DNA of 64,000 nucleotides from Flavobacteriales bacterium (GCA_020435995.1 JAGQYO010000008.1:1-64000); one strand, 5' to 3'. Shown: positions 56,357 to 64,000, counted from the stretch's first letter. Translations and numbers: made by a program. The notes: generated by a model from the letters alone, not told the origin.

Positions 56357-57592
56357 ATGAACAGACTCAAGTTTTTAGGGCCAGGATTGTTATATGCAGG
56401 AGCCGCAATTGGTGTTTCTCATTTGGTGCAATCCACCAGAGCTGGTGCTGATTTTGGTTTGGTTATGATATGGGTAATCGTGCTGGCCAATTTAACCAAA
56501 TATCCGTTTTTTAGAATGGCGCCACTGTATGCGGGTATTCGTGGTGAGAGCTTGTTGCACGGGTATTTTGGACTCGGCCGTTGGGCTGTTTGGACTTTTT
56601 TGGTGTTAACCATATCAACCATGTTTGCAGTAATTGCGGCTATTACAGTTGTTACGGCTGGCCTAGCGGAACAAATTTGTGGCTGGCAGATAGAGATGCG
56701 GTATTGGGGTGTTATTTTGTTGGCGATATCTACCGGTATTCTGCTTTTCGGCAAGTATGCTACCCTCGATCGGTTTATTAAGGTGGTCATTTTGATTTTG
56801 AGTGCTACTACTCTTATTGCGTTTTTGATGGCCATAAATATTCCTGACAAAACCGTTGAGATTCCCGAGGCTTTCGATTGGTTTAAAAAGGAGCACATAT
56901 TCTTCTTAATAGCCTTTGTAGGGTGGATGCCTGCCCCAATGGATATTTCTGTTTGGCATTCGGTGTGGGCCATCGAAAAAAGAGATACAAATCGCAAAGA
57001 ATTTACTTTAAAGAAATCGCTTTTAGACTTTAATATTGGCTTCGTAGGCACTGTTTTTCTTGCTATTTGTTTTTTGGTTTTAGGGGCTAAAGTTTTTTAT
57101 GGATCGGGTCAAGAAATGGCGAGTAGTGGGGTAGCATTTTCTGGTCAACTTATCAATGTTTACAGCCAACTATTGGGCAAATGGGCTTACTTTATTATTG
57201 CTATTGCCGCATTCACAACCATGTTTAGTACCTGCATTACCTGCCTTGATGCTTTTCCCAGAGTTGTGAGTGAAAGTTTGGTTAGGGTGCAAGAAAACGA
57301 GGAACTCAATAAATTGAAATATTATAAGATGACGTTGATGATATTGGCTATCGGCGCACTTGGTATCCTATTTTTTTGGCTCCAAAACATGAAGCAAATG
57401 GTTGATTTTGCGACAACGGTTTCATTTATCACCACGCCCATTTTAGCATCTTTGAATTATATGACCATGAAGAATTTAATCAATACGGGCCAATACAAAA
57501 TGGGAATCGTAGAGCGAGTCGCTATTTGGCTTGGTTTCGTATTTCTTTACGGCTTTGCTCTGTATTATGTAGTCCAGAGATTTGTTTTGTAA
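56357..57592 (+). CDS. Nramp-family transporter with non-canonical metal site
   Basis: A 411-residue protein with about 11 membrane segments, related to Nramp/MntH. GPGLLYAG aligns with the Nramp start, but the TM1 DPGN motif reads GVSH (residues 19-22) and the TM6 MPH reads MPA (191-193). In canonical Nramp, the Asp, Asn and the TM6 Met bind Mn or Fe; here Asp and Asn are replaced, Met is kept, and His22 may act. It may therefore carry other ions, or none. It is divergent from priA and convergent with the barrel gene at 57603. The specificity is open. Confidence 0.82.
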   Translation: MNRLKFLGPGLLYAGAAIGVSHLVQSTRAGADFGLVMIWVIVLANLTKYPFFRMAPLYAGIRGESLLHGYFGLGRWAVWTFLVLTISTMFAVIAAITVVTAGLAEQICGWQIEMRYWGVILLAISTGILLFGKYATLDRFIKVVILILSATTLIAFLMAINIPDKTVEIPEAFDWFKKEHIFFLIAFVGWMPAPMDISVWHSVWAIEKRDTNRKEFTLKKSLLDFNIGFVGTVFLAICFLVLGAKVFYGSGQEMASSGVAFSGQLINVYSQLLGKWAYFIIAIAAFTTMFSTCITCLDAFPRVVSESLVRVQENEELNKLKYYKMTLMILAIGALGILFFWLQNMKQMVDFATTVSFITTPILASLNYMTMKNLINTGQYKMGIVERVAIWLGFVFLYGFALYYVVQRFVL

Positions 57593-57602
57593 AAGCAGGT
57601 AA

Positions 57603-58367
57603 TTACCAAGGAATTACTTTTAGGCCAATTACCATAGAACGGGCAGATGGTGCAGCACCTGCAACCCAAAAATCGGTAAGTGCATAATTTGCAAAAACAT
57701 GAAAATTGCCATAACCTAGTCTCAAAGTAGCTGCTATTTTCCAAGGATTTTGAAGCATTTCTGATTTCACCAAGTATTGGTGTTTTTGCTCTCCAAGATC
57801 GTATTTTGTTTTTTGTTTTCCACTCAATCGGTAAGAGAAAATAGCCCCAAACGCAATATGAAAGCTCGTGCTGTTTTTTGGGCTTGTGTTAAAGGCTAAC
57901 AACAAAGGCGCAGTGATATGACCACTTTTCATGTTGTTGTTTTTAAATGAGTGAACCGAATCTGTATAGAACATCAAAGAATCATTTTGTTGATACATGA
58001 TATCACTGCTTCGCAATTGAAAATTGTAGAAATCAAATCCTAAGCCCGAAACAATTTTGAAATATTCACCTGCAATTTGAGCGTCACCTTCAAATAAATT
58101 CAATCCGAAGTAAAAACTACGTCCATAATCCAAGCGAAGAGATTCATACCCTGGAGGAGGCGAATCATTTCCATCGTACATCAACGTATTGATTCCTATA
58201 TCAAACCCTTGCCAGTGTTTGTTTTTGCGCTGTTGCCAATCGTCGAAATCGTAATCTAAATCTTTTTTAAGGTTAGTGTCCTCTACTTTATCTCCTGCAG
58301 TTGGGTTTTGACTGAATGCGAATGGCGCAATTAACAATGCGGCAATAAGGAATACAATATTTTTCAT
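57603..58367 (-). CDS. Outer membrane beta-barrel protein
   Basis: A 254-residue protein with a signal peptide (about 1-19, ending FSQ). An Asp/Lys-rich segment (residues 24-50) precedes barrel strands GFDIGINTLMYDG, YGRSFYFGLNLFEG, SGLGFDFYNFQL and RLGYGNFHVFANYAL. It resembles PorT-type or related small barrels, but no defining motif was found. It is convergent with the Nramp-like gene, with a gap of 10 bases. ATG at 58367 follows a TACTTTTG box. Confidence 0.72.
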   Translation of the reverse strand: MKNIVFLIAALLIAPFAFSQNPTAGDKVEDTNLKKDLDYDFDDWQQRKNKHWQGFDIGINTLMYDGNDSPPPGYESLRLDYGRSFYFGLNLFEGDAQIAGEYFKIVSGLGFDFYNFQLRSSDIMYQQNDSLMFYTDSVHSFKNNNMKSGHITAPLLLAFNTSPKNSTSFHIAFGAIFSYRLSGKQKTKYDLGEQKHQYLVKSEMLQNPWKIAATLRLGYGNFHVFANYALTDFWVAGAAPSARSMVIGLKVIPW

Positions 58368-58388
58368 AATTCTATTTGTCTATATCGC

Positions 58389-58396
58389 CAAAAGTA
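58389..58396 (-). promoter_or_regulatory. Candidate -7 box (TACTTTTG) for the barrel protein
   Basis: The minus strand reads TACTTTTG, 21 bases before the ATG at 58367. No -33 element at standard spacing. Confidence 0.45.
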
Positions 58397-58475
58397 AATA
58401 TTACAATCTGCATGGGCAGAAAGAATTTCATTTTTGGAGTCCGATTTATTGTCATTTTTGCACCTTATATAAAAC

Positions 58476-58481
58476 GGAGGG
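58476..58481 (+). promoter_or_regulatory. Shine-Dalgarno-like GGAGGG before the subtilase
   Basis: GGAGGG ends 6 bases before the ATG at 58488. Strong SD sequences are unusual in this window and support this start. Confidence 0.55.
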
Positions 58482-58487
58482 AAAAGA

Positions 58488-61112
58488 ATGTTTAGGTTTT
58501 TGGTTTTTGGTTCGATATTATTTGGTTTTTCAGGGTTTGGCTTTAGCCAGGCTTCACAAAATGAATGGGCACAAGAAGACATAAGCATTGAAGAACTAAG
58601 AGCGCAGGAGGAATCTGAAAGAGAAAAAGCAGAGGCCTATGCCATACAAATTGGCGCACCACTTGAATATACTACAAGTGATGGAGCTTTTGTTCAACTA
58701 GTTGGTTTTCATAGTGATGGAAGTTTAAAATACTATATTACGGATAACCGCAATGCAGCCAAAACAATTTCTACGAATAAGGTGCATTTGAATGGTGGAT
58801 TGGGGTTAAACCTCGAAGGACAAAATATGACCATAGCCGAATGGGACGGCGGAGATGTATTGCAAACGCATACCGAGGTCTCAGGTAGAGTAACCGATAA
58901 AGATGGTGCAACAGGGGTGCATTACCACGCTTGTCATGTTGCAGGAACATTGATTGCTCGTGGAGCATCAACGTCAGCAAAAGGCATGGCACCACAGGCA
59001 AAATTGTGGGCCTACGATTGGTACAGCGATGATTCAGAAATGAGATCAGCAGCTTTAAGTGGCATTTTGGTTTCGAATCATTCGTATGGTACTGTTGCAG
59101 GCTGGACTTACAACGGTAGTTGGTCGTGGAGTGGAAATACTTCTATTAGTAGTTCTGAGGATTATAAATTCGGTTTTTATGAATTGTCTGCGCAGTATTT
59201 TGATGAAACAGCTAGGCTACGTCCAAATTTACTAATCGTTAAGTCGGCAGGTAACGATAGGGATGATGGTCCGAATCAAACTACGCCAAAAAATGACCCT
59301 ACTTATGGATCAGTTCATAGCCAAGCATGTGCAAAGAACAACCTTGTTGTGGCCTCCGTGCAAGACATTACATCGGGCTATTCTGGAATTAATTCGGTTC
59401 AGATGTCAACTTATTCGTGCTGGGGACCCACTGATGATGGCCGTATTAAGCCAGATATTTCTGCCAATGGGGAACGCGTCTATTCTATGTGGGATGGTAA
59501 AACTAAAAACTATGAGTACTCGTTAGGAACCAGTATGGCGGCACCAAACGCAGCTGGGTCAGCTCTTTTAATTCAGCAGCATTACAAAAATGTAAACAAT
59601 GTTTATGGCAGGTCAGCTACCATAAAAGGATTGATTATTCATACGGCCGATGAGGCTGGAGGCAATGAAGGGCCAGATTACCGTTTCGGTTGGGGCTTAA
59701 TGAATACAGCCAAAGCAGTGCAAGCCATTTCGTCGAGCAATGTAGAAATTGAAGAAAAAACCCTCACATCAGGAACTAAAAATGATATTAAAGTTTCTGT
59801 TAAAGGAAATACTTGGGTGAGAATTACATTATGTTGGACCGACTGGGAAGGAACAGCTCCAAGTCCTTCGCTTAACCCCACTACTTTAATGCTCGAAAAC
59901 GACTTGGATGTTCGATTGATTCACTCTGATAACACGACTTACTATCCCTATATATTGAATCCATCAGTGCCTGCTGCTGCAGCTACCAAGGGAGATAATT
60001 TTAGGGATAATGTGGAGCAGATTTATGTTCAAGTTCCTAAGGCTGGTAATTACACTATTAGAGTAACCCACAAGGGTTGGCTAGTGGGATCAAGTCAACC
60101 GTATTCAATCATCTATGAGAATTTTGAACCGCCCAATGACGTGACCTTTACCATGTCTAAACGAGATATTTGTAAGGGCGACACCGTATTTTTTGCCAAT
60201 ACTACTCAATTTGCCTTTAACTCTTTGAGATGGGATTTTCAGGGTGGTCATATTCAAAATTCAACCTCATCAAATCCTTATGTGGTCTATAATTCAACCG
60301 GACGATTTGGCGTTAAATTGAATATATTTCAAGGAACTCAGACCTTAGACAATTATGATAGTGTAAACGTGCATGAGCATCCTGAAGTGACCATTTTGAA
60401 TAACAAAACGTTTTGTTTACCCAACCTGAAATACGAGACGATTTTGGCCGATGTGCCCACAGGTAAATGGAATGGATATCCGTGGATGGTTCGAACCGAC
60501 AGTTGTGTGTTTAGACCAAGTTCGTTGGGTGCAGGAGACTATGGATTGAAATATACATTTACCAATTTGTACGGTTGTAAAGGGTCGGATTCTACCACAG
60601 TTAAGATTCGAAATTCACCAACTGCTAACTTGTATGTAAATCCAAGGAGCGTATGCCAAGGGGATACACCATTTCTGCTTACTGGAGGAACACCTACAGG
60701 GGGTAGGTATTTGGTGAATTCAAGTTTGATAAACCAATTCGATCCATCTAATTATGCGGTAGGGAATCATGAGGTGCGCTACGAAATTGAAGATGCAAAT
60801 GGATGTATTGGATATGGTTTAGATGAGATCTTAGTAGATATTTGTGAAGGCATTGAGGCAGGAAGCGCAAATGCTGATAAGTTTCAATGCTATCCGAATC
60901 CTTTTTCAACTGGAATGAACATTAGGGGAGATTTGAAAGCGGTAACACAGATATCACTCACCAATATATTTGGAGAAAAGGTTGCGGAAGTTATTGGTCC
61001 ATTCAAGTCGAACTCGTGCTTTCTTGAATTAGGAAATTTGCCCATCGGCGTTTATTACTTAACCGTAGAGGAGGCAGAAGATTCCTTTATTCAAAAAGTT
61101 GTTAGGCAGTAG
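58488..61112 (+). CDS. S8 family serine protease (subtilase) with T9SS sorting domain
   Basis: An 874-residue secreted protease. A signal peptide (about 1-21) precedes a catalytic domain with Asp120 (AEWDGG), His147 in HACHVAGT (usual form HGTHVAGT) and Ser349 in GTSMAAP; the Asn region is VKSAGND. A pro-protein convertase-like beta-domain follows (about 400-540), then a PKD-like domain (about 550-630) and Ig-like segments. The C-terminus has CYPNPFSTGM, a T9SS type A sorting domain. Substrate unknown; it likely degrades external proteins or processes surface proteins. It overlaps the convergent DUF2063 gene by 11 bases. Confidence 0.92.
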   Translation: MFRFLVFGSILFGFSGFGFSQASQNEWAQEDISIEELRAQEESEREKAEAYAIQIGAPLEYTTSDGAFVQLVGFHSDGSLKYYITDNRNAAKTISTNKVHLNGGLGLNLEGQNMTIAEWDGGDVLQTHTEVSGRVTDKDGATGVHYHACHVAGTLIARGASTSAKGMAPQAKLWAYDWYSDDSEMRSAALSGILVSNHSYGTVAGWTYNGSWSWSGNTSISSSEDYKFGFYELSAQYFDETARLRPNLLIVKSAGNDRDDGPNQTTPKNDPTYGSVHSQACAKNNLVVASVQDITSGYSGINSVQMSTYSCWGPTDDGRIKPDISANGERVYSMWDGKTKNYEYSLGTSMAAPNAAGSALLIQQHYKNVNNVYGRSATIKGLIIHTADEAGGNEGPDYRFGWGLMNTAKAVQAISSSNVEIEEKTLTSGTKNDIKVSVKGNTWVRITLCWTDWEGTAPSPSLNPTTLMLENDLDVRLIHSDNTTYYPYILNPSVPAAAATKGDNFRDNVEQIYVQVPKAGNYTIRVTHKGWLVGSSQPYSIIYENFEPPNDVTFTMSKRDICKGDTVFFANTTQFAFNSLRWDFQGGHIQNSTSSNPYVVYNSTGRFGVKLNIFQGTQTLDNYDSVNVHEHPEVTILNNKTFCLPNLKYETILADVPTGKWNGYPWMVRTDSCVFRPSSLGAGDYGLKYTFTNLYGCKGSDSTTVKIRNSPTANLYVNPRSVCQGDTPFLLTGGTPTGGRYLVNSSLINQFDPSNYAVGNHEVRYEIEDANGCIGYGLDEILVDICEGIEAGSANADKFQCYPNPFSTGMNIRGDLKAVTQISLTNIFGEKVAEVIGPFKSNSCFLELGNLPIGVYYLTVEEAEDSFIQKVVRQ

Positions 61113-61869
61113 TTCGGTAGCCAAGAATGAATCCTTTTTCTATCATTTGATTAATCCACTTAGAAATTTGATCCTCAATTTCAGGGGTGAGTTCAAGTTG
61201 AAGCATCGCGCATGTGTCGAGCGCGGCTAAATGTAGATTTTTAGAGCTGTTCAGTTGCCCCATTAGCGTACCAAAAAACAAAGGGAATTCCAGCACTTTT
61301 ACGTTGAGTTTTTTTAAATCACGCAGGAGTATAACGCAATAATTTCCTATTTCCTTTTGGGCATCGCGCAAGGGCATTTTATGTATAGGGTATGAAAGGT
61401 TAATGAGGTAATAATAAGGGTTGAAAACCAGGTCATCCAGCCTCCAATTTCCGTGGTTTATTGTTTTTGGTATTTCTTGATCTGCACCATTGTAAACAAC
61501 TATTTCGGCCCACTCAAACTCCAAAAGTTGGGTCAGAAATGGAAATTCTGTTTTTTCGCTTATGTCAGCATTTTTTACCCAAATGAGCAGCTCTTCGGGC
61601 AGTTTCCAAACTTGATAATGTTGGCATTTATGTTCTATAAAAAACCGTTGTAAAAATTCCTTCCAGCGATCCCCAAACAAATTTCGAGTGATGGGGTAGG
61701 CATTGGTCATAATATCAAATATGACATTGAACACTAGTCTTCTATAATTGTGAAGGCGATCGGGGAGTGCCCCTTTAATTTCCTGCGTTTTACCTGTTTT
61801 ACAATACTCGGCAAGCTGAGATTGAATGCGGTGCGTTTCAGGATTCAACGAACGGGCTGCTTTTTCCAT
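61102..61869 (-). CDS. DUF2063 protein, BufC/HvfC-like partner of the DUF692 enzyme
   Basis: A 255-residue protein. The N-terminal half matches DUF2063: RLHNYRRLVFNVIFDIM, AYPITRNLFGDRWKEFLQRFF and FLTQLLEFEWAEI. In bufferin, HvfABC and methanobactin-type systems, a partner of this kind forms a complex with the DUF692 enzyme and binds the precursor leader. Here the gene overlaps the DUF692 gene by 25 bases on the same strand, strongly suggesting co-expression. The C-terminal half (about 120-255) is less conserved. It ends convergent with the subtilase gene. Role inferred from family and context. Confidence 0.85.
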   Translation of the reverse strand: MEKAARSLNPETHRIQSQLAEYCKTGKTQEIKGALPDRLHNYRRLVFNVIFDIMTNAYPITRNLFGDRWKEFLQRFFIEHKCQHYQVWKLPEELLIWVKNADISEKTEFPFLTQLLEFEWAEIVVYNGADQEIPKTINHGNWRLDDLVFNPYYYLINLSYPIHKMPLRDAQKEIGNYCVILLRDLKKLNVKVLEFPLFFGTLMGQLNSSKNLHLAALDTCAMLQLELTPEIEDQISKWINQMIEKGFILGYRTTA

Positions 61870-62666
61870 GCTTTTGAAGTAATTGATTTTAATTGCCCAA
61901 GTTCTTTTTCTAAAAAGGGTAGTTCGGGAATGTTAAAGTCGCGCTCTAACAAAACGGGAACAGGTGAAATTTGTCTGCTAGTCCATTCAAATAATTCAAA
62001 TACGGGGTCAATAATATCTTGGCCGTGTGTGTCAATAATGAGGTCGTCGCTAATTTTTTCGTGGCCAGCCATGTGAATGTACTCCACATGATTTAATGGC
62101 AATTGAAGAATAAATTCTTTGGAAGAGTATCCGTGGTTGAAGGAGTTGACATACACGTTGTTGACATCCAATAGTAGTTTACAATTGGCGTTTGTGACTA
62201 TTTGAGAAATAAACTCGTGTTCCTCCATTTCGGCAGCTACCGAGGTGTAGTAGGATACATTTTCAATTATCAAAGGTCTTTCAAGCATCTCTTGCACTTC
62301 TTTGATGCGAGATACAATATGGTTTACCGCATCTTGCCTGAACGGAATGGGTAACAGGTCATAAAGGTGGGCATTGTCGCATTTGCTATAGGATAAGTGC
62401 TCAGAATACGTTTTCACCTGATAGCGGTCCAAAAATACTTTGAGCTCCTTTAAAAACGCGTAATCTAATTTATCGGGACTTCCTATGGACAGTGACAAGC
62501 CGTGGCAGAATATAGGGTATCGTTCGGCAATTTGATCTAATTGAGTTTTCCAATAGCCGCCAAGATTCATCCAGTTTTCTGGTGCCAATTCCACGAAGTC
62601 GAAGGCATCACCCTTGTACGCTATCATTTCTTCCGCAAGATCACGCCTAAACCCTAATCCAATCAT
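61845..62666 (-). CDS. DUF692 multinuclear-iron RiPP-modifying enzyme, BufB/HvfB/MbnB-like
   Basis: A 273-residue TIM-barrel enzyme. The N-terminal GLGFRR, ELAPENW (Glu26, Glu30), HGLSLSIG (His55), YSEHLSYS (Glu89, His90), IIENVSYY (Glu135, Asn136), LLLDVNNVYVN (Asp167), HMAGHE (His198, His202), DTHG (Asp212, His214) and LLERDFNIP (Glu241, Asp243) form the complete iron-site set known in this family. Relatives oxidise precursor cysteines to oxazolone/thioamide or thiooxazole groups that chelate copper. ATG at 62666 is preferred over TTG at 62672. It begins 5 bases after the T-tract of a terminator that follows the precursor gene. Confidence 0.92.
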   Translation of the reverse strand: MIGLGFRRDLAEEMIAYKGDAFDFVELAPENWMNLGGYWKTQLDQIAERYPIFCHGLSLSIGSPDKLDYAFLKELKVFLDRYQVKTYSEHLSYSKCDNAHLYDLLPIPFRQDAVNHIVSRIKEVQEMLERPLIIENVSYYTSVAAEMEEHEFISQIVTNANCKLLLDVNNVYVNSFNHGYSSKEFILQLPLNHVEYIHMAGHEKISDDLIIDTHGQDIIDPVFELFEWTSRQISPVPVLLERDFNIPELPFLEKELGQLKSITSKAWKKQPVR

Positions 62667-62670
62667 AATC

Positions 62671-62704
62671 AAAAAAAAGCCCCATCCCAGTATTGGGATA
62701 GGGC
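62671..62704 (-). terminator. Intrinsic terminator between the precursor gene and the DUF692 gene
   Basis: On the minus strand an 11-bp stem (62679-62704, one G-T pair, 4-base loop) is followed by eight T residues (62671-62678). It lies 24 bases after the precursor stop and 4 bases before the DUF692 start. Read-through would allow low enzyme expression. Confidence 0.9.
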
Positions 62705-62728
62705 AATTTAGCTATTAATATTTAGAAA

Positions 62729-63124
62729 TTAGTGTGTTCCACATTTTCCCTCACCACATTTTCCTTCACCGCACTTAGCTTCTTTTGTTTTGTCGTCGCC
62801 TGCCTTAGTAGCTTTGTCTTTTCCAGCTTCTTTGGTTTCTTTTTTTGCTTTAGGAGCTTTTGCGTCTTTGTCTGTAGCCTTGCCATCTTTTCCTTTTCCT
62901 TCGCCACACTTGCCTTCACCACATTTTAATTCTGAAGAAGTGTTGTCGATAAATGCTGATGCAGAGCCATTCAAGTTTAGGATATGAGATCGTATCTCAG
63001 ATCCACTGCCCAGATCATTCACTTGAAATAGATCATTCGAGTTGGCATTTAAAGAAAGAGCACCAATTGCTAAGGTACCTGTAGCCAAAGCGGCTAATTT
63101 TTTCATGTTTTCATTTTTTTTCAT
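62729..63124 (-). CDS. Secreted Cys-Gly-Glu-Gly-Lys precursor peptide, BufA/HvfA-like
   Basis: A 131-residue precursor. A signal peptide (MKKL to about residue 28) is followed by a leader and a first KCGEGKCGEGK block (residues 67-77, Cys68 and Cys73). A 39-residue Lys/Asp/Glu/Ala linker without cysteine follows, then a second block (117-129, Cys118, Cys123, Cys128) and a C-terminal CGTH. EGKCG repeats are the mark of HvfA-type bufferins, where modified cysteines bind copper. A second ATG at 63106 is possible. The two enzyme genes follow on the same strand after a terminator. Modification is inferred. Confidence 0.87.
   Translation of the reverse strand: MKKNENMKKLAALATGTLAIGALSLNANSNDLFQVNDLGSGSEIRSHILNLNGSASAFIDNTSSELKCGEGKCGEGKGKDGKATDKDAKAPKAKKETKEAGKDKATKAGDDKTKEAKCGEGKCGEGKCGTH
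62738..62776 (-). repeat. Cys block 2 of the precursor (residues 117-129)
   Basis: Encodes KCGEGKCGEGKCG. Over the 11 shared residues it differs from block 1 in six codons, all synonymous, so the protein motif is conserved while the DNA is not. Confidence 0.85.
62894..62926 (-). repeat. Cys block 1 of the precursor (residues 67-77)
   Basis: Encodes KCGEGKCGEGK with two cysteines. It is followed directly by the charged linker. Confidence 0.85.
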
Positions 63125-63205
63125 AACCCTTGATAATTTAATTTTCTAAAAATAGAGGATAACAAAGTAAGACGATGTTTAACTCAGATGGTGTCGCAGC
63201 GCAAA

Positions 63206-63213
63206 CAAATGTA
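63206..63213 (-). promoter_or_regulatory. Candidate -7 box (TACATTTG) for the precursor gene
   Basis: The minus strand reads TACATTTG, 81 bases before the ATG at 63124. The leader would be long enough to hold a regulatory element, but no conserved riboswitch was recognised. Confidence 0.4.
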
Positions 63214-63237
63214 GAAATAGAAATATACCTCCTTTGC

Positions 63238-63987
63238 TTATGGATTTTTCTGGCAATCCATGATGGCTTTTACAATGTCGTACTCGGCAGCCTTGAGTAT
63301 AAAGTCATCCTCTAAAGGACATTTTTCCATAAACTCTTTGGCGGCTTCGGCGCTTGGCAATCCTGTTACTTTTTGTACTACTTCTGGGTTGTATTTAGAT
63401 TGAATAATTTTTTCTTGTTCGCTTTGGACCTTTGCCTTTGAAAGCCTTTTCTGTTCTTTGGCTTCTTTGCTAAATTTATTATATAAAAAAGTGATTGGAG
63501 ATCCCAAAGGTACGTGTGCATTGAGGTCGGTTTCAACTTCTTCAAGAGATTGCGGTTTGCCAGTACCATAGGTTTTTAATTCAGGTCCAGTTTCTTGATT
63601 TTTAAAATCCTCGGCAAATGATTCTTTGCTGGGATATACCGATACGTCGATTTCTTTTAACTTATAGATTTTCTCATGCATAAAAATGGTAATCTCAATG
63701 GCGTCGGGAATAAATAAAGTGTTGGTGAAAATAACCTTATCTTCATAACCGATGGAGGTAAGTTTGATGGTGTCATTTTGTACATAAGGTATTAAAAAAA
63801 CGCCATCAGAATAGGTATTTGTGGCGGTAAGCGTATTGAGATTTACAACATGTACCCCAACTAACGTGGACGAATCTTTGGAGCTTACCACTTTGGCCTT
63901 CAGTAATTTAATCTGGGCCTGTGTAGTTAAGGACAAAGCGATGCCTATAACCAAGACGAATATTTTACGAAAAGCGATAAATTTCAT
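63238..63987 (-). CDS. Secreted protein with carboxypeptidase-regulatory-like domain
   Basis: A 249-residue protein. A signal peptide (about 1-24, ending TQA) precedes a CarboxypepD_reg-like beta-sandwich (about 26-105; LVGVHVVNLNTLTATNTYSDG, LTSIGYEDKVI), a domain common in Bacteroidota TonB-dependent receptors and surface proteins. The C-terminal part is helical, charged and without a recognised domain. Start ATG at 63987 is close to the window edge, so upstream control is not visible. It lies 113 bases upstream of the precursor gene on the same strand. A link to the metallophore cluster is possible but not shown. Confidence 0.77.
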   Translation of the reverse strand: MKFIAFRKIFVLVIGIALSLTTQAQIKLLKAKVVSSKDSSTLVGVHVVNLNTLTATNTYSDGVFLIPYVQNDTIKLTSIGYEDKVIFTNTLFIPDAIEITIFMHEKIYKLKEIDVSVYPSKESFAEDFKNQETGPELKTYGTGKPQSLEEVETDLNAHVPLGSPITFLYNKFSKEAKEQKRLSKAKVQSEQEKIIQSKYNPEVVQKVTGLPSAEAAKEFMEKCPLEDDFILKAAEYDIVKAIMDCQKNP

Positions 63988-64000
63988 GTGCTAGACAAAG

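Noticed and set aside
56419-57051. 210-residue open frame antisense to the Nramp-like gene
   Set aside because: It mirrors the codon pattern of membrane segments and has no domain, start context or promoter.
62732-62987. Two antisense frames rich in Phe and Ser over the precursor gene
   Set aside because: They are the reverse complement of the Lys/Glu-rich precursor; the sense frame has a signal peptide and family motif.
1-64000. tRNA, rRNA, insertion sequences, prophage or CRISPR
   Set aside because: None recognised by eye; no transposase or integrase motifs appear in any sizeable frame.

Overview
The window comes from an AT-rich bacterial genome that is almost certainly Bacteroidota, probably Flavobacteriales-like. 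Several secreted proteins end in type IX secretion (T9SS) sorting domains with a YPNP motif. A large SprB-repeat surface protein is present, TAnnTTTG -7 promoter boxes recur before genes, Shine-Dalgarno sequences are mostly absent, and the menFDACE operon has the order often seen in this phylum. The exact genus cannot be read from the sequence.

Layout. Positions 1-920 hold the 5' part of glyA. Positions 1034-24346 are a large surface-polysaccharide locus. It contains an MBOAT acyltransferase with an SGNH-like partner, a GT39-like membrane glycosyltransferase, two lipid-linked glycan flippases (MurJ-like and Wzx-like), and AsnB. It also has five GT4 genes (one a double-domain fusion, one truncated), a GT2, a GT11-like fucosyltransferase, an acyltransferase-3, several SAM methyltransferases, and a polytopic protein that could be the polymerase. 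Positions 24450-28299 hold a TPR protein, an AddB-like nuclease and an orphan OmpR-type response regulator. Positions 28420-35574 encode a 2384-residue secreted beta-helix/SprB-repeat protein that ends at a strong terminator. Positions 35642-41360 are the menaquinone operon menF-D-A-C-E, with overlapping stops and starts.

Positions 41357-47876 hold rluD, a T9SS protein, a PASTA protein, ddl, rdgB, a small unknown gene and an ElaA-like acetyltransferase. Positions 47873-50992 encode the AddA-like helicase-nuclease, the likely partner of the AddB-like protein 20 kb away. Positions 51056-58367 carry four outer-membrane beta-barrels, priA and a divergent Nramp-family transporter. Positions 58488-61112 encode a T9SS-secreted subtilase.

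The most interesting part is 61102-63124. This is a three-gene cluster resembling bufferin/HvfABC metallophore systems: a secreted precursor with two Cys-Gly-Glu-Gly-Lys blocks, a DUF692 multinuclear-iron modification enzyme, and a DUF2063 partner. A near-perfect intrinsic terminator lies between the precursor gene and the enzyme genes, which fits high precursor and low enzyme expression. The last gene, at 63238-63987, is a secreted carboxypeptidase-regulatory-like protein. No tRNA, rRNA, CRISPR array, insertion sequence or prophage was recognised. No stretch over 300 bases lacks a gene.
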